Source of the DNA: an uncultured Ruminococcus sp.
GTDB taxonomy: Bacteria > Bacillota > Clostridia > Oscillospirales > CAG-272
NCBI GenBank assembly: GCA_900551005.1
Contig: URUL01000005.1
Coordinates: forward strand, 1-45,479
Direction: 5' to 3'
DNA length: 45,479 bases
In this document: positions 1 to 8,080 of the stretch, in pieces
Layout: each line of letters opens with the position of its first letter
Numbering within the stretch: position 1 is the first letter of the stretch
Notes under the pieces: model-generated
Seen by the model: only the letters and a program-made list of their open reading frames with translations
Database searches by the model: none
What the model was told of the DNA's origin: nothing
Made by a program: the position numbers and the translations under genes

Positions 1-588
1 TGTATCCCCGCTTCCCTAATCGATACTCCAATCGATTACGATAACCTCATCGCCATCGGCTCTAAGATGGGTACCGGCGCTCTAATCGTAATGGACGAAG
101 CTAACTGTATGGTTGATATCGCCAAATTCTTCCTTGAGTTTACGGTAGATGAATCATGCGGTAAATGCGCTCCCTGCCGTATAGGCACTATGCGCCTGCT
201 CGAGACTCTTGAGAAAATCACATCCGGCAACGGTACCGTCGAGGATATAGACCATCTCGAAGAGCTCGCGTCATACATAAAGTCGGCTTCTCTCTGCGGT
301 CTCGGTCAGACAGCTCCGAACCCCGTACTCTCCACACTCCGCTACTTCCGCGATGAGTACATGGCTCACGTTGTCGATAAGAAGTGCCCTGCCGGCGTAT
401 GTAAGAACCTTCTCCAGTATAAGATCGATGCGGACAAGTGCCGTGGCTGTACAGCCTGCGCAAGAAAATGTCCCGTCGGCGCTATTTCCGGTACGGTCAA
501 GGAGCCTCACACCATCGATACGGCTAAATGTATCAAGTGCGGTGCTTGTATCGCTACCTGTAAATTCGGCGCTATCTATAAGGCATAA
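1..588 (+). CDS. hydB: NAD(P)-linked [FeFe]-hydrogenase, NuoF-like subunit HydB/HndC (3' part)
   Basis: The reading frame is open from the first base of the window, so the 5' part (thioredoxin-like domain and the FMN/NADH-binding Rossmann region) lies outside; 195 residues are visible. The visible part carries the NuoF-type 4Fe-4S motif CGKCAPC near residue 52 and a C-terminal double ferredoxin domain (CRGCTACARKC and CIKCGACIATC). In the HydABC/HndABCD family this flavoprotein takes or gives electrons at NAD(P)H and passes them to HydA. hydA follows 22 bases downstream on the same strand, so the two are co-transcribed; a NuoE-like subunit would be expected upstream. The family call is firm. 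Whether the complex is electron-bifurcating or simply NADP-reducing cannot be told from this part. Confidence 0.93.
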   Translation, partial: CIPASLIDTPIDYDNLIAIGSKMGTGALIVMDEANCMVDIAKFFLEFTVDESCGKCAPCRIGTMRLLETLEKITSGNGTVEDIDHLEELASYIKSASLCGLGQTAPNPVLSTLRYFRDEYMAHVVDKKCPAGVCKNLLQYKIDADKCRGCTACARKCPVGAISGTVKEPHTIDTAKCIKCGACIATCKFGAIYKA

Positions 589-610
589 GAAAGGAGCAGC
601 ATAAATTACT

Positions 611-2356
611 ATGGATATGGTTAATGTAAAAATAAACGGTAATGAGTACAGCGTTCCGAAGAATTCCACCATTCTCGAAGCTGCCAGAGCCGCCAAGATT
701 GATATCCCCACGCTCTGCTATCTCAAGGGCATAAACGAGATAGGCGCCTGCCGCCTCTGCCTTGTAGAGGTAAAGGGCGCGCGCGGACTCATGGCCGCCT
801 GCGTTACTCCGGTAAACGAGGGCATGGAGATATTTACAAATACTCCCAAGATTCAGAAAAACAGAAAGACAAACCTCGAGCTTGTTCTTTCCACTCATAA
901 GAGAAAATGTCTCTCCTGCATCCGCAGCCAGGACTGCGAGCTCCAGAAGCTCTGCCGCGACTACGGCGTAGATGACGAAGAGCACTTCGCGGGTAAATAT
1001 CCCGAGCCCACTCACGATGAGAGCACAGCATTCCTTGTTCGCGATAATGAGAAATGTATTCTCTGCCGCCGCTGTGTAGGCGCATGCCAGAATATGCAGG
1101 GCATCGGTGTTATCAGCGCGAATAACCGCGGTTTCGATACACATATCGCTTCCGCCTTCGAGCTTCCGCTCGCTTCCACATCATGTGTTGCCTGCGGTCA
1201 GTGCATCGTTGCCTGCCCTGTAGGTGCTCTCCATGAGAAGGACGATACGGAAAAGGTTTGGGATGCCCTCAATGATCCGACAAAGCATGTTGCCATCTGT
1301 ACGGCTCCCTCTATCCGTGCCACTATCGGCGAATGCTTCGGCTTTGAGCCCGGCGTTGATACCGTAGGTAAGATGGTCTCCGCTATCAAGGCGCTCGGCT
1401 TTGACGGTGTATACGACATGAACCTCTCAGCCGACCTCACAATAATGGAAGAAGCCCATGAGTTTCTCGACAGAGTAAAGAACGGCGGCAAGCTCCCGCT
1501 CATCACATCATGCTCACCCGGCTGGATAAAGTTCTGCGAGCATTACTTCCCGGAGTTTACCGACAATCTTTCCACATGTAAGTCTCCTCAGCAGATGTTC
1601 GGCGCTATGTACAAGACGTACTACGCAAAGAAGATGGGCTTAGACCCCGCAGATATCGTATTCGTCTCCGCTATCCCCTGCACGGCGAAGAAATTTGAGG
1701 TTCGCCGTCCCGGTCAGAGCGCAGCAGGCGACGGCATTTTCGATGTTGACTACGCCATCACAACGCGTGAGCTCGCCCGCATGATAAAGAAAGCAGGCAT
1801 AGACTATAAGAATCTGCCCGACGGCACGTTTGACAGACCTTTTGATATCGGCTCCGGCGCAGGCGCCATATTCGGTGCTACAGGCGGCGTTATGGAGGCA
1901 GCTCTGCGCACAGCGGCAGAAGTTCTCCTCGGCAAGAAGCTTGAGAAGGTAGACTTTGAAGATGTTCGCGGCACAGCTCCTATCAAGACAGCTACCTACA
2001 AGCTCGGCGATATTGAAGTCCGCGTCGCCGTTGCCAGCGGCACGAAGAATGCCGCAGAGCTGCTGAACAAGGTAAAATCCGGCGAGCTGAAGGTTGACTT
2101 CATCGAAATAATGGCATGTCCCGGCGGCTGTGTAAACGGCGGCGGTCAGCCTGTTCAGAGTGCTGATACAAAGGCAAAGGTAGACCTGAAAGCAAAACGC
2201 GCTTCGATCCTCTATACAGCAGATAAGAATATGGACCTTCGCAAGTCTCATGAAAACTCCGCTATCAAGAAGCTCTATGACGAGTTCCTCGGCGCACCCG
2301 GAAGCCATACGGCTCACGAGGTTCTCCATACTCACTATATCAAGCGCGGTCTTTGA
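611..2356 (+). CDS. hydA: [FeFe]-hydrogenase catalytic subunit HydA/HndD
   Basis: Catalytic subunit that makes or consumes H2 in the cytoplasm; 581 residues, close to the roughly 580 of HndD-type subunits. Domains in order: a [2Fe-2S] plant-type ferredoxin (Cys at about 36, 47, 50 and 64), the His-Cys 4Fe-4S segment (HKRKCLSC, about 96), a double 4Fe-4S ferredoxin (CILCRRC, CVACGQC) and the H-cluster domain with all three signature motifs: TSCSPGW (Cys 301), the IPCTAKK motif and CPGGC (503-507). No key cysteine is missing. The first ATG is preferred: GGAG at 593-596 lies 14 bases upstream, and the next in-frame ATG (617) would be further away. With the NuoF-like gene upstream it forms a multimeric NAD(P)-dependent hydrogenase for redox balancing in fermentation. 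A perfect 15-bp stem-loop follows the stop. Confidence 0.97.
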   Translation: MDMVNVKINGNEYSVPKNSTILEAARAAKIDIPTLCYLKGINEIGACRLCLVEVKGARGLMAACVTPVNEGMEIFTNTPKIQKNRKTNLELVLSTHKRKCLSCIRSQDCELQKLCRDYGVDDEEHFAGKYPEPTHDESTAFLVRDNEKCILCRRCVGACQNMQGIGVISANNRGFDTHIASAFELPLASTSCVACGQCIVACPVGALHEKDDTEKVWDALNDPTKHVAICTAPSIRATIGECFGFEPGVDTVGKMVSAIKALGFDGVYDMNLSADLTIMEEAHEFLDRVKNGGKLPLITSCSPGWIKFCEHYFPEFTDNLSTCKSPQQMFGAMYKTYYAKKMGLDPADIVFVSAIPCTAKKFEVRRPGQSAAGDGIFDVDYAITTRELARMIKKAGIDYKNLPDGTFDRPFDIGSGAGAIFGATGGVMEAALRTAAEVLLGKKLEKVDFEDVRGTAPIKTATYKLGDIEVRVAVASGTKNAAELLNKVKSGELKVDFIEIMACPGGCVNGGGQPVQSADTKAKVDLKAKRASILYTADKNMDLRKSHENSAIKKLYDEFLGAPGSHTAHEVLHTHYIKRGL

Positions 2357-2395
2357 TATTAAGACGCATCGGTATTACACATTAGTATAAAATTC

Positions 2396-2430
2396 AAATC
2401 GGCACTGCATATGCCATGCAGTGCCGATTT
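2396..2430 (+). terminator. stem-loop terminator after hydA
   Basis: Perfect 15-bp inverted repeat (2396-2410 / 2416-2430) with a 5-base loop, 40 bases after the hydA stop. There is no long T-run behind it, so it may need help or may mainly protect the mRNA 3' end. Confidence 0.7.
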
Positions 2431-2487
2431 CCGCTTGTCGGGGAAGTATATGGTGGTTACTTTATATGAAAGTCAAAATAAGTCAAG

Positions 2488-2706
2488 GTACTTTTCGCCT
2501 GTCCGAAAAGTACGAAAGGGACAAAAACTCCTTTTGCATACACGACTCAGACGCCGGAAATAATGCGTGGCAAGTGAACGCGGCAAATTGGCAAAGCAAA
2601 AAAATAAAGTCTGTCTCTCCCTATGGCTCATCTATACCACGCGTGCGAATATATCACACGAAAGAGGCGATCAGATTCGCATATGCGATAACGCACGCCC
2701 GCAATA
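2488..2706 (-). repeat. dispersed hairpin-ended repeat, partial inverted copy (copy A)
   Basis: Read on the minus strand this stretch matches the right-hand part of the element at 44927-45313. It shares the terminal hairpin with 10-bp arms GTACTTTTCG/CGAAAAGTAC (2488-2513) and several long blocks such as GCACGCGTGGTATAGA and GGGAGAGACAGACTTTA. The left part is missing: similarity stops at about 2702-2706, beside the hairpin that ends the phosphate operon. It lacks the small AAAAGAGG-type hairpin found in the complete copy. It fills most of the 390-base gap between the convergent hydA and DUF47 genes. No credible coding sequence lies in it. Confidence 0.8.
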
Positions 2707-2708
2707 CT

Positions 2709-2741
2709 GAAACACCGCAAGACTATTCCCTGCGGTGTTTC
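2709..2741 (-). terminator. hairpin after the pit/DUF47 operon
   Basis: 11-bp stem GAAACACCGCA/TGCGGTGTTTC (2709-2719 / 2731-2741), 8 bases beyond the stop of the DUF47 gene. The T-rich side is on the + strand, so it may also stop + strand transcription coming through the repeat. Confidence 0.6.
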
Positions 2742-2748
2742 TTTTACA

Positions 2749-3369
2749 TCATGTATTCTTTATTATTATCTGGTCGATAACGTCAGCCGCATGCTCACAG
2801 AGATCGCAACAGTTTTCAAGGCACTCGTAAACCGCCATGATGCCTATGAGCTTTCTCGGATCAGTCTCCTCGCCGAAAAGCCCGTGTATCGCCTCGACAT
2901 AAGCCGCATCTGCCTCGCCCTCGATCGTATTTACCGCAACGAGAAGCGAGCGGAGCTTTTCGGGCTTTTTAAAGCTTTTCAGTTCGCTTGCAGCTTCAAA
3001 AAGCGACTGAACGCATCGGTTCACTATCTTTCCGAAAGCATGCATGCCGCGCGGAAGCTCCGAAACGTGAAACATATAACACTTCTGCACTACCTCATCG
3101 AGCGCATCGGTAACATCATCTATTATCTGTACAAGCCTCAGTATATCCTCTTGGTCTATCGGTGTAATAAACTCCGCCGAAAGCGATGAAAGTATATCAT
3201 GATGAATTTCATCGGCTTTATGCTCAATATCATGCATACGGTCGCGTTGTTCGTCTAAATTACATGAATCATAGCTTCCGAGTATTTCCACCAGCAGTTC
3301 GGAAGCCTGCACGCAATAGCTCACCTGAGACTTCACAAGCTCAAAATAATCGTTTTTGTTCTTTGCCAT
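2749..3369 (-). CDS. DUF47 (PhoU-like) Pit accessory protein
   Basis: 206-residue, almost wholly helical cytoplasmic protein of the DUF47 family, which is related to PhoU. It has the family's acidic helices, for example a D-x(2)-H-x(2)-D-x-I-H-H pattern near residues 47-56 and a DDVTDALDEVV stretch near 86-96. Family members are nearly always encoded with a Pit-type phosphate transporter and are thought to modulate it. Here the gene lies 61 bases downstream of pit on the same strand. The ATG at 3369 has an AAGGAG ribosome binding site 7 bases upstream. No membrane segment or signal peptide is seen. The family call is firm; the regulatory role is inferred from the family and the neighbour. Confidence 0.9.
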   Translation of the reverse strand: MAKNKNDYFELVKSQVSYCVQASELLVEILGSYDSCNLDEQRDRMHDIEHKADEIHHDILSSLSAEFITPIDQEDILRLVQIIDDVTDALDEVVQKCYMFHVSELPRGMHAFGKIVNRCVQSLFEAASELKSFKKPEKLRSLLVAVNTIEGEADAAYVEAIHGLFGEETDPRKLIGIMAVYECLENCCDLCEHAADVIDQIIIKNT

Positions 3370-3430
3370 ATTTATCTCCTTTTCGGAAAACTTCTTTTCC
3401 GTACTAAAAATTACATATCATGCCGTGGCA

Positions 3431-4480
3431 TCAGGCAAAGATCAGCAAGAAAAGCTTTGCCATGAGAAAGCCGAGAAGTCCGCATCCCGGGAAGGTACAT
3501 ACCCATGTGAGCACGAGGTCTTTTACGATGCCCCAGTTTACATTGCTGATCCTTCTCGCGGCACCTACGCCCATGATGGAAGTCGTTTTTGTATGCGTAG
3601 TGCTCACGGGAATGCCTGTGAGTGATGAGAAAAGCAGACAGAGCGTAGCCGAAAAATCTGCTGCAAAGCCCTGATAGGGCTTGAGCTTTACCATATCCTT
3701 GCCGACCGACTTGATGATTCTGTAGCCGCCGATGGAGGTGCCGAGTCCCATGACAAGCGAACATACCACCATGAGCCATATCGGTACATTAAAGGTGGAA
3801 GCCTCCGTCTGACCGCCCGCAAAAGCCGCGCCGAGCAGGAATATCGCCATAAACTTCTGTCCGTCCTGCGCACCGTGCATGAAAGCCATTGCGGCACCTC
3901 CCGCGACCTGCGCTCCGGAAAAGAACTTTTCCGATTTCAGCCTGTTGCGGTTGCGGAAGCACAAAACGGTCAATTTGGCAGAAAGGAAGCCGAGAGTAAA
4001 GCCAAGCAATGTCGACAGGACGATTCCGTAAATGACCTTTACCCATTCCGAACCGTTGATTCCCGAGAAGCTGTTCTGAATGGCGACAGCCGCACCGGAA
4101 AGTCCCGCGATGAGCGCATGGCTCTCGCTCGTCGGTATGCCGAAATACCAAGCGGCAGTCGCCCATATAACAATAGCCGCCATCGCCGCGCAAAGTGCTA
4201 TCAGTGACAGACGTGCGTCGCCTCCGAAGTCTACCATATTATATATCGTCATGGCAACGGAATGATTGACGGATGTCATGACAAACACACCGAGAAAATT
4301 GAATATCGCCGCCATAACGATCGCCTTGCGCACACCGATTGCCTTTGTGGATACGCATGTGGCAATGGCATTCGGTGCATCTGTCCAGCCGTTCACCAAA
4401 ATAACTCCGAGCGTCAGGAGCGATGCCACGAGAAGCATCGGATTTTGGATCGCCTGACTTATAAATTCAGTTATTGACAT
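3431..4480 (-). CDS. pit: inorganic phosphate transporter, Pit family
   Basis: 349-residue polytopic membrane protein with about ten hydrophobic segments, which imports inorganic phosphate driven by an ion gradient (family knowledge). Both halves of the PiT repeat are visible: NGWTDAPNAIATCVSTKA near residues 30-47, and TGIPVSTTHTKTTSIMGVG near residue 290. The TDAPNAIAT form of the first signature replaces the more common ANDVANA and is usual in one branch of the family. It is the first gene of a two-gene minus-strand operon with the DUF47 protein and has a clear promoter 66 bases upstream. Substrate specificity beyond phosphate (for example sulfate) cannot be excluded from sequence alone, but the DUF47 partner favours phosphate. 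Confidence 0.93.
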   Translation of the reverse strand: MSITEFISQAIQNPMLLVASLLTLGVILVNGWTDAPNAIATCVSTKAIGVRKAIVMAAIFNFLGVFVMTSVNHSVAMTIYNMVDFGGDARLSLIALCAAMAAIVIWATAAWYFGIPTSESHALIAGLSGAAVAIQNSFSGINGSEWVKVIYGIVLSTLLGFTLGFLSAKLTVLCFRNRNRLKSEKFFSGAQVAGGAAMAFMHGAQDGQKFMAIFLLGAAFAGGQTEASTFNVPIWLMVVCSLVMGLGTSIGGYRIIKSVGKDMVKLKPYQGFAADFSATLCLLFSSLTGIPVSTTHTKTTSIMGVGAARRISNVNWGIVKDLVLTWVCTFPGCGLLGFLMAKLFLLIFA

Positions 4481-4545
4481 ATTTTATTCCCGTTTTTTCG
4501 ATAGATTTCCTTGCCGAAAAGGCAAAAACAGACAAATACAGATTT

Positions 4546-4574
4546 ATTTTACCACATGTAAATTTAAAAATCAA
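4546..4574 (-). promoter_or_regulatory. promoter of the pit operon
   Basis: Minus strand: -35 TTGATT (4569-4574), 17-base spacer, -10 TAAAAT (4546-4551). The leader of about 60 bases contains a small TTGCC/GGCAA hairpin (4511-4525). The remaining 4575-4718 stretch is AT-rich and shows nothing recognisable. Confidence 0.7.
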
Positions 4575-4718
4575 CAAAAATTATAAATATCGGTAAAATT
4601 CGCAAAATCCAAATATATAACCGCATTTTTTTCGTTTTCCTGCGTCTTTTTCGTCTCTTCTTTTATGATTGCCCGTCGCTTCATCGATTTTTCACAAAGA
4701 GCTTTTTTCATGAAAAAT

Positions 4719-4746
4719 GCCCGAGACATGATTTTCTGCCTCGGGC
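4719..4746 (-). terminator. terminator of the methyltransferase gene
   Basis: Stem GCCCGAG/CTCGGGC (4719-4725 / 4740-4746) with a T-rich tail on the minus strand, 45 bases beyond the stop codon at 4791. Confidence 0.75.
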
Positions 4747-4790
4747 GCTTTGCTGTTTTGAGAGTGCTTACTCTTCAAATGCAATTCCCG

Positions 4791-5513
4791 TTATTTTTTC
4801 CGCAGCACGGCTTTGATGAAGTTCAGATACTTTCCTGCGCCGGCTTCCATTGCCTTCCGGTCGCCCACGGCATATTCATTGTCCTGAGCGAGCCAGTCCG
4901 CCCACACCTCTTCGTTTGATTCCATCTCGGAAAGCTCAAGAAGGTCTGCGCCGCGGCACGCAGAAAAAATATGGCGCCAGTATGCGATGTCGTGAATATA
5001 GTCCATTTGCTCCGGCGTCCAGGAGAGCAACAGCTCACTCGGGAGCGCATCGTGCAGATCTTTTTTCATGCCTGTGATGGCAAGGTATATATATCCGCCA
5101 CTCTTCACATACGGCAGCAGCTTCTCGTCGAGGAAGCTCTTATCGCGTCCGAAATAATTATAGGAATCCGTGCATACCACGGCATCAAAAAATTCCTTTT
5201 CAAACGGCATATTCGTGGCATCCGCCTTTACGGGGATTATCTCGTCCTCGCTAAGACCCATGCTTCTAAAAAATATGCGGTTCTCCTCGGGATCGCTCCA
5301 AAGGTCGGCAGCATAAACACAAAAACCGTATTCCTTCACCATAAAAACGGATGTCAGCCCCTGTCCGCTTCCGAGATTGCATACCGTAGCCCCACGCGGT
5401 ATTCTGCCATTGCAAAGAAGCTCCTCCTCGAGCTTTATCGGATTGGGGCCCATTATTTTTGCCATAAGCTCCGGCGATGAATATTTTTTACTCAGAATAT
5501 ACTTCATATCCAA
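4791..5513 (-). CDS. class I SAM-dependent methyltransferase
   Basis: 240 residues. Motif I of Rossmann-type methyltransferases is clear (VCNLGSGQGLTS, near residue 45), followed by an acidic residue ending strand 2 (YAADLW) and the motif IV-like stretch DAVVCTDSYNYFG near residue 110. The C-terminal third is probably a lid or substrate domain. The substrate is unknown; similar proteins are annotated as small-molecule or arsenite-type methyltransferases, and nothing here settles this. It is a single-gene unit with its own promoter and terminator. The promoter spacer is filled by a perfect TetR-type palindrome, so the gene is probably induced by a small molecule or toxic compound. A short sequence resembling the start of this gene is present near 34.6 kb. 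Confidence 0.85.
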   Translation of the reverse strand: MDMKYILSKKYSSPELMAKIMGPNPIKLEEELLCNGRIPRGATVCNLGSGQGLTSVFMVKEYGFCVYAADLWSDPEENRIFFRSMGLSEDEIIPVKADATNMPFEKEFFDAVVCTDSYNYFGRDKSFLDEKLLPYVKSGGYIYLAITGMKKDLHDALPSELLLSWTPEQMDYIHDIAYWRHIFSACRGADLLELSEMESNEEVWADWLAQDNEYAVGDRKAMEAGAGKYLNFIKAVLRKK

Positions 5514-5585
5514 TTCTCCTTATAGAAACCGTAATATTATCGGACATGGCATCTGCCCGTCTCTTTTGTAAATGTCCGTTTAATT

Positions 5586-5614
5586 ATTATAGTAAACGAG
5601 CGTTTACTTGTCAA
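5586..5614 (-). promoter_or_regulatory. near-consensus promoter of the methyltransferase gene
   Basis: Minus strand: -35 TTGACA (5609-5614), 17-base spacer, -10 TATAAT (5586-5591). Such a perfect promoter would be strong unless repressed, and an operator lies in its spacer. Confidence 0.9.
5591..5608. promoter_or_regulatory. TetR-family-like operator inside the promoter
   Basis: The palindrome AGTAAACGAGCGTTTACT has two perfect 8-base arms around a 2-base centre. It occupies the whole spacer between the -35 and -10 boxes. Arms of this AAACG/CGTTT kind are typical of TetR/QacR-type repressors. No TetR gene lies in the window, so the repressor would be encoded elsewhere. Confidence 0.75.
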
Positions 5615-5653
5615 GAGCTTTCCGAAAAAAACATGATATCAAGGTGCTTTTTA

Positions 5654-5682
5654 TTGACTTTCCCTGCCTTATCTGATATAAT
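5654..5682 (+). promoter_or_regulatory. promoter of the SGNH/RluA/deaminase operon
   Basis: -35 TTGACT (5654-5659), 17-base spacer, -10 TATAAT (5677-5682). Transcription would begin at about 5689, which rules against the in-frame ATG at 5691 and supports the one at 5721. Confidence 0.85.
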
Positions 5683-5720
5683 ATACAAAAATGTGTTTAT
5701 CTAATGATCGGGAGAAAATC

Positions 5721-6392
5721 ATGGAAATAAAAAATAAAATCATCAGCTTCCTCGGCGACAGCATAACAGAAGGCGTCGGAGTAAAGGACATTGCAAATTG
5801 TCGTTTTGACAATGTGATCGCAAAAGAATATTCCGCCATCGTACATAACTACGGCGTCGGCGGTTCGCGCTTAGCGCATCAGAGCATCCCTTCCGAGAAG
5901 CCGCGTCATGACCTGTGCTTCTGCGGCAGAGCGTACGACATAGCGCCGGATTCCGATATCATCGTCGTTTTCGGCGGCGTAAACGATTATATCCACGGAG
6001 ATGCGCCGATAGGCACACAGGAGGACAAAACTCCGGCTACCTTCTGCGGCGCCGTAAACTTCCTGATGAACTTCCTGAAAAACACGTATCCCCGGGCGCA
6101 GATCGTATTTGCTACGCCTGCACATTGCTTCATTGATAAGCATAAAGATGATGTTCCGTCGACTCGTTTTCCCAAGAAACCCGATGCACTCTCCCTCTCC
6201 GGATATGTGAATATAATAGAAGAAAGCGCCAAAAGATTCGGTATTCCCGTTTGCAGCATGATGGAGAAGATAAAGGTAGATCCGTGCGATCCCGGAGACC
6301 GTGGAAAGTTCATTCCCGACGGGCTTCATTTTAACGACGCCGGACATGCTCTGCTTGCACATGCCATAGCGGACTTTCTTCTGTCCCTCTGA
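5721..6392 (+). CDS. SGNH/GDSL-family hydrolase
   Basis: 223 residues. Block I with the nucleophile (FLGDSITEGVGV, Ser near residue 12), block III (GGVNDY, near 87) and block V (DGLHFNDAGH, Asp and His near residues 206-209) are all present, so an active serine esterase/lipase fold is expected. There is no signal peptide, so it acts in the cytoplasm; the substrate is not deducible. The start at 5721 is chosen over 5691 because GGGAG (5710-5714) lies 6 bases upstream and the predicted transcription start is at about 5689. First gene of a tight operon: the pseudouridine synthase starts 6 bases after the stop. Confidence 0.88.
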   Translation: MEIKNKIISFLGDSITEGVGVKDIANCRFDNVIAKEYSAIVHNYGVGGSRLAHQSIPSEKPRHDLCFCGRAYDIAPDSDIIVVFGGVNDYIHGDAPIGTQEDKTPATFCGAVNFLMNFLKNTYPRAQIVFATPAHCFIDKHKDDVPSTRFPKKPDALSLSGYVNIIEESAKRFGIPVCSMMEKIKVDPCDPGDRGKFIPDGLHFNDAGHALLAHAIADFLLSL

Positions 6393-6397
6393 AAGAT

Positions 6398-7069
6398 ATG
6401 ATCGATATTCTTTATGAGGATAAGAATTTTATCGTCGCGATAAAGCCTGCCGGCATATCCTCCCAACCGGACAACTGTGCAGGTGACGACATGACTGTCC
6501 TGCTGAAAAAACAGACGAAAAGCGACATTTTTCCCGTTCACAGGCTGGATAAGGTCACAGGCGGTGTCATGGTTTATGCGAAAAATTCCGCCGCCGCGGC
6601 AAAATTTGCAAAAACAGCTGAAAGCGGAAGCTGTATCAAGCATTATTTTGCCGTAATAGAGGGCAGACCTGAGAAAAACAGCGCAAGACTTGAGGGTTTT
6701 CTAGTGTTTAATAAAATCTCGGGAAAAAGCAACGTTGTCGAAAGCACGGTAAAAGGCGCAAAAAATGCCGTTCTTGAATATAATCTCAAAGAGACGTCTG
6801 CTTTTGGCGGAAATGAATATTCCCTTCTTGATATACGCCTTTTCACAGGGCGTACACATCAGATACGTGCGCAACTGTCACATATCGGCTTCCCGATAGT
6901 GGGAGACGGAAAATACGGCAGCAAAATCAAAGCGCCTCTTGCACTCTGGTCTTATGAGGCGGATTTTCCGATATCGGGCGGAAAAACACACATTTTCTCT
7001 GCAGAACCGCCCGAAATATTCCCGTGGAATATATTTGAAGGTATAAAAAATAAAGGAGATGAAAACTGA
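6398..7069 (+). CDS. RluA-family pseudouridine synthase
   Basis: 223 residues covering the catalytic domain of the RluA/RluC/RluD family, which turns uridine into pseudouridine in rRNA or tRNA. The catalytic motif HRLDKVTGGV (Asp near residue 51) and the later motif GRTHQIRAQLSHIGFPIVGD (near 150-170) are intact. An S4 RNA-binding domain is lacking, as in the shorter RluA-like members. It starts 6 bases after the SGNH stop with only a weak ribosome binding site, so translation is probably coupled. Which RNA position is modified cannot be told. Confidence 0.9.
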   Translation: MIDILYEDKNFIVAIKPAGISSQPDNCAGDDMTVLLKKQTKSDIFPVHRLDKVTGGVMVYAKNSAAAAKFAKTAESGSCIKHYFAVIEGRPEKNSARLEGFLVFNKISGKSNVVESTVKGAKNAVLEYNLKETSAFGGNEYSLLDIRLFTGRTHQIRAQLSHIGFPIVGDGKYGSKIKAPLALWSYEADFPISGGKTHIFSAEPPEIFPWNIFEGIKNKGDEN

Positions 7070-7071
7070 AA

Positions 7072-7560
7072 ATGGAAAGAACAAGCAAGGAAAACTATTA
7101 TCTCGATATCGCACAGACCGTATCGAAAAGAAGCACCTGCCTGAGAAAGCGCTACGGTGCGATCATCGTGAAAAACGATGCTATTATCTCTACAGGCTAT
7201 AACGGCGCGCCGAGAGGACGCAAAAACTGCAATGACCTCAATTACTGCATGCGCGATGCTATGAATATTCCGCGCGGCGAGCGCTATGAAATGTGCCGCA
7301 GCGTTCATGCCGAGGCAAATGCGATCATCTCCGCGGCACGCGATCAGATGCTCGGCGCTACGCTCTATATGGCATGCGAGGATGCGAAAACAGGAGAGCT
7401 TGTTCCCGATACATGCTCCTGCATGATGTGCAAGCGTCAGGTCATCAACGCGGGTATCGAGACAGTCGTCGTACGCAATACTCCCACGGAATTTACTGTT
7501 TACCGCGTATCCGACTGGATAGATAATGATGACAGCCTGAGCGGAAAATTCGGGTATTGA
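7072..7560 (+). CDS. deoxycytidylate deaminase-like protein (ComEB type)
   Basis: 162-residue zinc-dependent deaminase of the cytidine/dCMP family. The zinc ligand and proton-shuttle motif is HAEANAI (near residue 79) and the second zinc motif is DTCSCMMC (near 120), where the usual PCxxC reads SCMMC. The opening stretch, with NYYLDIAQTVSKRSTCLRKRYGA and GYNGAPRG, is typical of the dCMP-deaminase/ComE operon protein 2 group. dCMP deaminase supplies dUMP for thymidylate synthesis. It begins 2 bases after the RluA stop, with GGAG about 20 bases upstream. Last gene of the operon; the hairpin at 7571-7594 follows. An exact role as dCMP deaminase is likely but rests on family similarity. Confidence 0.85.
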   Translation: MERTSKENYYLDIAQTVSKRSTCLRKRYGAIIVKNDAIISTGYNGAPRGRKNCNDLNYCMRDAMNIPRGERYEMCRSVHAEANAIISAARDQMLGATLYMACEDAKTGELVPDTCSCMMCKRQVINAGIETVVVRNTPTEFTVYRVSDWIDNDDSLSGKFGY

Positions 7561-7570
7561 CATAAAAAAA

Positions 7571-7594
7571 CTCCGAAGGCTTTCGCCTTCGGAG
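7571..7594. terminator. shared terminator between deaminase and spoVG
   Basis: Perfect 10-bp stem CTCCGAAGGC/GCCTTCGGAG with loop TTTC. The run of seven A before it gives a T-run on the minus strand, so it is strongest for spoVG but lies between two convergent genes. Confidence 0.85.
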
Positions 7595-7616
7595 CAATCA
7601 TACGAATTATGCGGGC

Positions 7617-7931
7617 TTAATATGCGAGAGCTCCCTCGGATGCAGAGTCCGCTTCTGCCTTTTCAAGAGCCTCTGTTGCGAGATACTCATTGTAAGCGGC
7701 TATAACGGCTGATTCGAGATTCTGTCTTGCCGTAGCGTTGATGGGATGAACGATATCTCTGAATGTACCGTCGGGATTCTTTCTGCTGGGCATAACAACG
7801 AAAAGCTTTTCACGCGCATTTATGATTTTGATATCATGAAGCGCAAGCTCGTTATCGAATGTAACGGATACGATTGCCTTCATCGGACCTTCTTCAAACG
7901 TTTTTCTGATTTTTACATCTGTGATCATCAT
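7617..7931 (-). CDS. spoVG: SpoVG family regulator
   Basis: 104 residues with the typical SpoVG start (ITDVKIRK) and the conserved core NAREKLFVVMPSRKNPDGTFRD with the following HPIN motif. SpoVG is a small nucleic-acid-binding regulator linked to septation, sporulation and surface functions in Firmicutes. Two adjacent ATGs are possible; the first (7931) has AAAGG 6 bases upstream and is kept. A TATAAT box lies at 7977-7982 on the minus strand without a clear -35 box, so regulation by another sigma factor is possible. Divergent from murC; single-gene transcript ending at the hairpin 7571-7594. Confidence 0.95.
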   Translation of the reverse strand: MMITDVKIRKTFEEGPMKAIVSVTFDNELALHDIKIINAREKLFVVMPSRKNPDGTFRDIVHPINATARQNLESAVIAAYNEYLATEALEKAEADSASEGALAY

Positions 7932-8080
7932 TTTTACCTTTTAACCTCCGAGTTGGAACTTTTTGTCTATGGCACTATTATACAGCGCAAATGTGAACAT
8001 TATACAAATTAGAAGTAATAAATATTTAAACAAATCCGAAAATAATATCGCATTCGGACGATTTCGGGGAGAAGAGCTTC

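Noticed and set aside
2421..2780. Open frame of 119 residues in the gap behind hydA
   Set aside because: It runs through the hydA stem-loop and the inverted repeat copy, has no ribosome binding site and matches no protein pattern.
5691..5720. Upstream ATG (5691) for the SGNH hydrolase
   Set aside because: The predicted transcription start is at about 5689, leaving no room for a ribosome binding site, while GGGAG precedes the ATG at 5721.
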